Assembly: GCA_041658205.1 (NCBI GenBank)
Contig: JBBAAO010000001.1
Span: 124,001 to 188,000, forward strand
Reading direction: 5' to 3'
From: Bacteroidota bacterium
Lineage (GTDB): Bacteria; Bacteroidota; Ignavibacteria; UBA10030; UBA8401
DNA length: 64,000 nucleotides
Below, in pieces: positions 58,306-64,000 of the stretch. Position 1 is the first letter of the stretch. Each line of letters opens with the position of its first letter. The notes under the pieces are model-generated. The model was not told the origin of the DNA, made no database searches, and saw nothing but the letters and a program-made list of their open reading frames with translations. A program made the position numbers and the translations under genes.

Positions 58306-60948
58306 ATGAATTTCAATAAATTTACCATAAAATCACAAGAAGCTGTGCAAAATGCGCAAGAGATTGCGACATCCTACGGAAACCAATCGTTAGAACCGGA
58401 GCATTTGCTCGCTGCATTAGTGCAGGATGCGCAAGGGATTGTTACGCCCATTCTCCAAAAACTTGGAGCAAATGTCAATTATATTAAAATAAAGATCAAT
58501 GAAGTTGTTGAAAAACTTCCTAAAGTAAGTGGCGCTCAGCAATATGTATCTACAATCCTGCAAAAAATATTTGAACAGGCTCAAAAAGAAGCAGAGAACC
58601 TGAAAGACGATTATGTTAGCACGGAACATCTATTACTTTCTTTGCTTGATCAAAAGAGCAATAGCGGAGTGAAATTGCTTTTGGATCAAGGAATCACAAA
58701 AGAAGGTTTGTTGAAAGCACTCAAAGAAGTTCGCGGATCACACCGTGTGACGGATCAAAATCCTGAAGACAAGTATCAGTCACTCGAAAAATTCGGTAGG
58801 GATTTGAACGATCTTGCAAGGAAAGGAAAACTTGATCCTGTCATCGGACGTGAAGATGAAATTCGACGCGTGCTTCAGGTTCTGTCACGTCGAACAAAAA
58901 ATAATCCTGTGCTGATTGGTGAACCTGGTGTCGGGAAAACGGCTATTGCAGAAGGTCTTGCGTATAGAATTATTTCTGGAGATGTCCCTGAAAATCTTAA
59001 ATCGAAACGAATTATTGCATTGGATATGGCTTCGCTTATTGCCGGTGCAAGTTTTCGCGGACAGTTTGAAGAACGACTGAAAGCCGTATTGAAAGAAGTC
59101 GAAAATTCCAACGGTGAAATTATTCTCTTTATTGATGAACTTCACACATTGGTGGGAGCGGGAGCAGCACAAGGAGCTGTCGATGCGGCAAATATGCTGA
59201 AACCGGCGTTGGCACGGGGAGATCTGCGTGCGATTGGTGCAACAACACTCGATGAATACAGAAAATATATCGAAAAAGATCCGGCACTGGAACGCCGATT
59301 CCAGCCGGTTCATGTTGATGAACCTACTGTTGATGATACAATCTCAATCTTGCGTCGACTCGCTGAACGTTATGAAGTGCATCATGGTGTACGGATCACC
59401 GACGGAGCGATTATTGCCGCCGCACAGTTAAGCCACCGTTACATATCGGATAGATTTCTTCCCGATAAAGCGATCGATCTTGTGGATGAAGCAGCATCGA
59501 AATTGAGGATTGAGATAGATTCGATGCCGGAAGAATTGGACAATATCGAGCGAAGGGTGAAGCATTTGGAAATTGAACGCGAAGCGGTTAAACGGGAGCT
59601 TTCCGCGGAATACGCTGATGAATCCGATCGTGCAGCAATAAAAACGCACATTCAAGAAATTGAAAAAGATCTTGTTGAATTGAATCAATCCCGAACTGCT
59701 CTGCGGACACATTGGGAGAATGAAAAAAATCTCATTCAATCTATCCGGAACATGAAGGGTGAGATTGAGAATGTGAAGATTGAAGCGGATAAAAAAGAGC
59801 GTGAAGGGGATCTCGGAAAAGTTGCCGAACTTCGGTACGGAACATTGACCAATCTTGAACGGCAATTAAAAGAGGCGACCGTAAAGCTTTCTGAAATTCA
59901 AAACACGAAAAAAATGCTGAAGGAAGAGGTTGATGCGGAAGATATTGCCGAGATTGTTTCGAAGTGGACTGGAATCCCTGTTACAAGGATGCTAGAGAGC
60001 GAGCGGTCGAAACTGCTTCATCTTGAAACAAAAATCCACGAACGGATGGTGAATCAGGAAGAGGCGGTAAAAGCTGTTGCCGATGCTATCCGAAGAAGTC
60101 GCGCGGGATTGCAGGATGAAAAACGGCCGATTGGCTCTTTTATTTTTCTTGGCACAACTGGTGTTGGAAAAACGGAACTTGCTCGGTCCCTTGCCGAATT
60201 GCTCTTTAATGATGAGAACGCAATGGTGCGGATTGACATGAGCGAATATATGGAGAAGTTCTCCGTTTCTCGTTTGATCGGCGCTCCACCAGGCTATGTT
60301 GGTTATGAAGAGGGTGGTCAGTTAACGGAAGCAGTCCGCAGAAAACCATATTCCGTGGTGCTTCTTGATGAGATTGAAAAAGCGCATCCGGAAGTGTTTA
60401 ACGTACTTTTGCAATTGCTTGATGACGGACGGTTGACTGATTCAAAAGGCCGGACGGTGAATTTTAAGAACACCATCGTTATTATGACGTCGAATATTGG
60501 ATCACAAATAATTCAGGAACAGATGGCGCAAATGGAAACGGAAGAGGACTGGCAGAATATGGCCGGTGATCTTCGTTCGCAGTTGAATCAATTGCTTCGC
60601 CAAACTATCCGTCCTGAGTTTTTGAACCGTGTTGATGAAGTGATTCTCTTTAAGCCTCTCTCGCAGCTGGATATAAAACAAGTGATCAATATTCAATTGA
60701 AACATGTGGATGCCATGTTGGCGAAAAAAGAGATGACACTTGTTGTGACAGACGATGCAAAAGAATGGATTGCACGTCTTGGGTACGATCCGAGTTTTGG
60801 TGCGCGTCCATTAAAGCGGACGATCCAAAAACATATTATCGATGTTCTTTCTTCAAAGATCCTTGGCGGCGAAGTTACTGAAGGAGATGCCCTTGAACTT
60901 GGATTGGAAGGAGAAGGAAAACTGGTATTTCGAAAATTGAAAAAATGA
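58306..60948 (+). CDS. clpB: ClpB, protein disaggregase
   Basis: ClpB is the AAA+ unfoldase that resolves aggregates with DnaK. The 880-residue product has the N-terminal repeat domain (SLEPEHLLAALVQDAQGIVT), a first AAA+ module (Walker A GEPGVGKTAIAEGLAYRI, Walker B ILFIDELHTLVGAGAAQGA), a coiled middle domain (about residues 400-540), and a second module (GTTGVGKTELARSLAELLFN, MSEYMEKFSVSRLIGAPPGY, VLLDEIEKAHPEVFNVLLQL) with the C-terminal domain ending near DPSFGARPLKRTIQKHI. Length and the M-domain separate it from ClpA/ClpC. A palindromic hairpin follows. Confidence 0.97.
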   Translation: MNFNKFTIKSQEAVQNAQEIATSYGNQSLEPEHLLAALVQDAQGIVTPILQKLGANVNYIKIKINEVVEKLPKVSGAQQYVSTILQKIFEQAQKEAENLKDDYVSTEHLLLSLLDQKSNSGVKLLLDQGITKEGLLKALKEVRGSHRVTDQNPEDKYQSLEKFGRDLNDLARKGKLDPVIGREDEIRRVLQVLSRRTKNNPVLIGEPGVGKTAIAEGLAYRIISGDVPENLKSKRIIALDMASLIAGASFRGQFEERLKAVLKEVENSNGEIILFIDELHTLVGAGAAQGAVDAANMLKPALARGDLRAIGATTLDEYRKYIEKDPALERRFQPVHVDEPTVDDTISILRRLAERYEVHHGVRITDGAIIAAAQLSHRYISDRFLPDKAIDLVDEAASKLRIEIDSMPEELDNIERRVKHLEIEREAVKRELSAEYADESDRAAIKTHIQEIEKDLVELNQSRTALRTHWENEKNLIQSIRNMKGEIENVKIEADKKEREGDLGKVAELRYGTLTNLERQLKEATVKLSEIQNTKKMLKEEVDAEDIAEIVSKWTGIPVTRMLESERSKLLHLETKIHERMVNQEEAVKAVADAIRRSRAGLQDEKRPIGSFIFLGTTGVGKTELARSLAELLFNDENAMVRIDMSEYMEKFSVSRLIGAPPGYVGYEEGGQLTEAVRRKPYSVVLLDEIEKAHPEVFNVLLQLLDDGRLTDSKGRTVNFKNTIVIMTSNIGSQIIQEQMAQMETEEDWQNMAGDLRSQLNQLLRQTIRPEFLNRVDEVILFKPLSQLDIKQVINIQLKHVDAMLAKKEMTLVVTDDAKEWIARLGYDPSFGARPLKRTIQKHIIDVLSSKILGGEVTEGDALELGLEGEGKLVFRKLKK

Positions 60949-60972
60949 TCCTTTTAACACAATTGATTGTTA

Positions 60973-61004
60973 TTCTATAGTCTGCTTCAACGGCAGGCTA
61001 TAGA
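60973..61004. terminator. Hairpin between convergent clpB and the GNAT-nitrilase gene
   Basis: TTCTATAG-T-CTGC and GCAG-G-CTATAGAA form a near-perfect stem with a TTCAACG loop. It can serve either strand. Confidence 0.65.
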
Positions 61005-61010
61005 ATTATA

Positions 61011-62567
61011 TTACAATACTGTAACTCCTTTTCCTCCTTTATATCGGATTTCGTAGAGATCTTTTCTTCTGTCCAACCAATTCAACACCCCGCCACTTTG
61101 CCGATGACGTTTCAATAATTCAAGATCAACATCATCCACAATGACCATCTCGGTGTTTGGTGTTGCTTCGGATTGGATTGCATCGCGTGTGAAGGGAATA
61201 TCGGATGGAGTGAAGATTGCCGATTGAGCATAATGTACGTCCAGATTTTCCACAAAAGGAAGGTTTCCCACGCCGCCGGCAATGGCAACATAAATATGGT
61301 TTTCGATGCATCGCGCTTGTGCACAGTATCGGACACGCAGATAGGCATTCCGTTCATCTGTACAGAAGGGAACGAAGATTAATTGCGCTCCATTCTCCAC
61401 GGCAATGCGGCTTAGTTCCGGAAATTCAATGTCGTAACAGATTTGAATGGAAATTTTCCCTTTGTCTGTGTCGAAAATTTCTAACGTATCTCCCGGTTTT
61501 ACGCCCCACCAACGCCGTTCATTTGGTGTAATGTGCAGTTTGTACTGTTTGCCGATCGTTCCATCTCTTCGGAATAAATACGAAATGTTATAGAGGTTAT
61601 CATTCTCAACGGTAAAATGTGATCCGCCGATGATGTTGACGTTATATCGAATTGCAAGAGATCGAAAGAGTTCAAGATATTTTGGAGTAAATTCCGAAAG
61701 ATGCCGGATGGAAACTTCCGGACGATCTTTGGGCATAAACGAAAGCAGCTGCGTTGTAAAAATTTCAGGAAAAAGAACAAAATCACTCCGATAGTCTGCA
61801 CCGACATCAATGAAGTATTCACATTGTTTGGCGAAATCTTCAAAGTCTTTCACCATTCTCATTTGATATTGAACGGCACAAATGCGCGCTGATTCCACCG
61901 GCATAAAGATTCGAGATGTGTCGGGAACATAATCTAGATTGGTCCATTCCAAAAACGTCGCATAGCCTTTTGATTCCGAGTCGGAGACCATGTAATCTTG
62001 AAGCAATCGCTTCAGAACGAAACCGTTTGCCAGTTGAGTAGTTAGCACAGGATCAAACAACGATTTGTCCAATACTTTTCCGACGTATTGGCGCGCGGTC
62101 ATTTCAGTTGAATATTTTCCATATCCCGGAATTCGTCCACCGAGAATAATTCTCATGAGATTATATTTTGTCGCAATCGCTTTTCGAGTATCATACAATC
62201 TTCTCGCAAGTCGCATTCCTCGGTAATCAGGGTCGACCATAATCTCAATACCATAAAGCGTATTTCCTTCGGAATTATGATTCCGGATATATCCGTTGTC
62301 AGCAATTTCCTTCCAACTATGCCATTGAGAATAGAGAGAAAAATCGAGGATTAAGCTGCTGGATGAGGCGACAATTTTGTTTTCGTACTCAACACAGATT
62401 TGTCCTTCGGGAAATATCTTCAATTGGCTTTCGAGTTGTTCAATTGCCCACGGTTTCATTCCCGGGAAACATCTCTTTTGCAAATCAACAATTTTGTCGT
62501 AATCGATTATTGCTATGGTCCGTACGACAATGTTTTTTTCAAATTCTTTCAAATCAAGTTCAGACAT
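61011..62567 (-). CDS. GNAT acetyltransferase-nitrilase (carbon-nitrogen hydrolase) fusion
   Basis: The product of 518 residues has an N-terminal GNAT domain (IAIIDYDKIVDLQKRCFPGM; GIEIMVDPDYRGMRLARRLY, with the R-G-M-R-L-A acyl-CoA loop) and, from about residue 224, a carbon-nitrogen hydrolase domain with the triad Glu in LFPEIFTTQL, Lys in YKLHITPNERRWWG and Cys in SIQICYDIEFPELSR. The fusion is known as a conserved bacterial arrangement; the substrate is not established, though an amide metabolite is likely. The ATG at 62567 was chosen because GGAAGG lies before it; the longer open frame upstream is not family-like. It is divergent from the glycosyltransferase gene. Confidence 0.88.
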   Translation of the reverse strand: MSELDLKEFEKNIVVRTIAIIDYDKIVDLQKRCFPGMKPWAIEQLESQLKIFPEGQICVEYENKIVASSSSLILDFSLYSQWHSWKEIADNGYIRNHNSEGNTLYGIEIMVDPDYRGMRLARRLYDTRKAIATKYNLMRIILGGRIPGYGKYSTEMTARQYVGKVLDKSLFDPVLTTQLANGFVLKRLLQDYMVSDSESKGYATFLEWTNLDYVPDTSRIFMPVESARICAVQYQMRMVKDFEDFAKQCEYFIDVGADYRSDFVLFPEIFTTQLLSFMPKDRPEVSIRHLSEFTPKYLELFRSLAIRYNVNIIGGSHFTVENDNLYNISYLFRRDGTIGKQYKLHITPNERRWWGVKPGDTLEIFDTDKGKISIQICYDIEFPELSRIAVENGAQLIFVPFCTDERNAYLRVRYCAQARCIENHIYVAIAGGVGNLPFVENLDVHYAQSAIFTPSDIPFTRDAIQSEATPNTEMVIVDDVDLELLKRHRQSGGVLNWLDRRKDLYEIRYKGGKGVTVL

Positions 62568-62733
62568 GGCGATTCCTTCCTGAAATTGGAACATTGCTAC
62601 CTTTATGTTATGAATTTTATGAGTAATGTCAAGTATATCAGTCGGGTATTTTGGTTTGCTTTCGCTTGTTCTTCTTTTTACATTGCTTTCGCAAACTTTA
62701 TTTTTCTTTAGAACGTCTAAGGTCTTATCGTTT

Positions 62734-64000
62734 ATGATCTCTGTTATTCTACCGTTTAGTTCGGAACCATACTTTGCTTCTACACTACAGCAATTCATCC
62801 GATCGCCGCTTGTTAAAAAAATTATTATTGCGCACGATGGAGCATATTCAACTTCGCAGGAAAAATGTGTGGGTGTGAACGTCGATTCGCTTACATCCGG
62901 AAAGACACTGAATGCAATCATTGAGAAACTTTCTACCGACTATCTGCTCTTTATTAATCAAGCGCAATCCATCACATTGAACCAGGCAGCTTTGGAACGG
63001 TTTGTCCATATTGCCCAGGACACAAAAGCTGGGATGATCTATTCTGATTTTTATGAAGTGAAGGATGGAAAACGTTCTGAACATCCGACCATCGATTACC
63101 AATTGGGAAGTATCCGCGATAATTTCGATTTTGGTGCAGTGATGTTCTTTTCCGTTTCAATCGTAAAAAAGGCGATTAAAAAATACGGGAAGATCGAAAA
63201 AGTAGAACGTGCCGGATTGTACGATTTGCGATTAAAAGTTTCAGCACTCAGCGAGATCTTTCATAATCAGGAATATCTCTATACAAAGACTGAATCTGAT
63301 ACTCGCAAAAGCGGTGAAAAAATGTTCGATTATGTCGATCCAAGGAATATTTCGGTCCAAAAAGAGAACGAACTTGTTGCTACAAAACATTTGAAAAATA
63401 TCAGTGCATATTTAAAACCGAAGTTTGCTAAAGTTCCAAGATCAAAGGAAAAGTTTCCGGTTGAAGCAAGTGTGATTATTCCTGTCCGAAACCGCGAAAA
63501 AACCGTTACAGAAGCGGTGAATAGTGTGCTGTCACAAAAAACAGACTTTGCATTTAATGTGATTATCGTGGACAATCATTCGACGGATAACACAACGAAC
63601 ATCCTGAGCGATCTCTCAAAACGAGATCCAAGAGTAAAACATATCATCCCGAATCGGGAGGATTTGGGAATCGGCGGCTGTTGGAACGAAGCGATCCTTT
63701 CCGAATATTGCGGAATGTATGCTATTCAACTTGATTCCGATGATCTCTATTCCGATAATAATACGCTTCAAAATGTTGTGAATGTGTTTCGCAAAGAGAA
63801 TGTTGCGATGGTGATAGGATCATACACGCTTGTTAATGCAAATCTAGAACCGATTCCTCCAGGTTTGATCGATCATAAGGAATGGACTTCGGATAACGGA
63901 CGAAACAATGCACTTCGCATTAATGGACTTGGAGCACCGCGGGCATTTTACACTCCGATATTACGCGAGATCCTTCTACCGAACACAAGTTATGGCGAAG
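62734..64000 (+). CDS. Glycosyltransferase with two GT-A domains (3' partial)
   Basis: The frame is open from the ATG to the window edge (at least 422 codons, no stop). The first part begins MISVILPFSSEPYFASTLQQ and ends a Rossmann-like unit with DYLLFINQAQSI, resembling a degenerate GT2 domain that has lost the DxD. A second, intact GT2-type domain begins near residue 243: EASVIIPVRNREKTVTEAVN, FNVIIVDNHSTDNTTNIL, and QLDSDDLYSDNNTLQ with the metal-binding DxD. It would move sugars from nucleotide donors onto an unknown acceptor. The 166-base divergent gap upstream has an AAGG before the ATG but no clear promoter. Confidence 0.8.
   Translation, partial: MISVILPFSSEPYFASTLQQFIRSPLVKKIIIAHDGAYSTSQEKCVGVNVDSLTSGKTLNAIIEKLSTDYLLFINQAQSITLNQAALERFVHIAQDTKAGMIYSDFYEVKDGKRSEHPTIDYQLGSIRDNFDFGAVMFFSVSIVKKAIKKYGKIEKVERAGLYDLRLKVSALSEIFHNQEYLYTKTESDTRKSGEKMFDYVDPRNISVQKENELVATKHLKNISAYLKPKFAKVPRSKEKFPVEASVIIPVRNREKTVTEAVNSVLSQKTDFAFNVIIVDNHSTDNTTNILSDLSKRDPRVKHIIPNREDLGIGGCWNEAILSEYCGMYAIQLDSDDLYSDNNTLQNVVNVFRKENVAMVIGSYTLVNANLEPIPPGLIDHKEWTSDNGRNNALRINGLGAPRAFYTPILREILLPNTSYGE

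Noticed and set aside
62568..62921. Upstream in-frame extension of the GNAT-nitrilase gene
   Set aside because: The extension overlaps the start of the divergent glycosyltransferase gene and lacks family similarity, while GGAAGG precedes the ATG at 62567.

Overview
The window looks like a chromosomal segment of a Gram-negative, AT-leaning bacterium of the FCB group, probably near Ignavibacteria/Chlorobi. That placement is an inference from gene content: a complete Bat operon, an eleven-gene nuo cluster without nuoEFG, an ExbB/ExbD/TonB envelope cluster, a serine-palmitoyltransferase-type enzyme, many TPR proteins and weak Shine-Dalgarno sites. No rRNA, tRNA, CRISPR array or intact transposase was seen.

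Layout. (1) 1-5.9 kb: hydrogenase maturation operon hypA(partial)-B-F-C-D-E, ending in a hairpin terminator. (2) 5.9-7.8 kb: small accessory island. It holds a DUF4160/DUF2442 pair between two near-identical ~120-bp repeats, a frameshifted remnant of a second hypE 3' end, a RelE-like toxin with its antitoxin, and a TPR lipoprotein. (3) 8-16.9 kb: Bat operon (moxR, DUF58, a BatD-like gene, batA, batB, batC, batD, batE) followed by an SRPBCC protein. (4) 17-23.8 kb: an unrecognised exported protein with four repeats, transketolase, a DUF1761-like membrane protein, an exported phosphatase-superfamily enzyme and an unusual P-loop kinase-like protein. (5) 24-31.4 kb: envelope cluster of a 1000-residue TPR protein, beta-barrel protein, SPOR protein, ExbB, ExbD and TonB. 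(6) 31.4-41 kb: polyprenyl-phosphate sugar transferase, CNNM/CorC-type protein, an epimerase-like reductase divergent from an SPT-like synthase and a GNAT protein (candidate sphingolipid/ceramide locus), ilvE, a cyclic-nucleotide-binding protein overlapping a universal stress protein, and a TPR membrane protein. (7) 41-51.8 kb: nuoABCD-HIJKLMN. (8) 51.8-64 kb: coaX, birA, dnaK behind a textbook sigma-54 promoter, serA, a small membrane protein, a trypsin-like protein without its catalytic His, clpB, a GNAT-nitrilase fusion and the start of a tandem-domain glycosyltransferase cut by the window edge.

How it fits together. Hyp proteins would mature an NiFe hydrogenase encoded outside the window, and its reducing power could feed the quinone pool along with the Nuo complex. 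The Bat and Ton/SPOR clusters are two separate envelope systems. Many spacers carry palindromic or tandem-word sequences that look like dispersed repeats; some extend into coding sequence (batE signal peptide, nuoJ C-terminus, nuoC start). The most unusual observations are the hypE remnant with duplicated flanks, the sigma-54 promoter of dnaK, the four-repeat exported protein, the SPT/GNAT/epimerase locus and the TPR-barrel-SPOR-Ton cluster.
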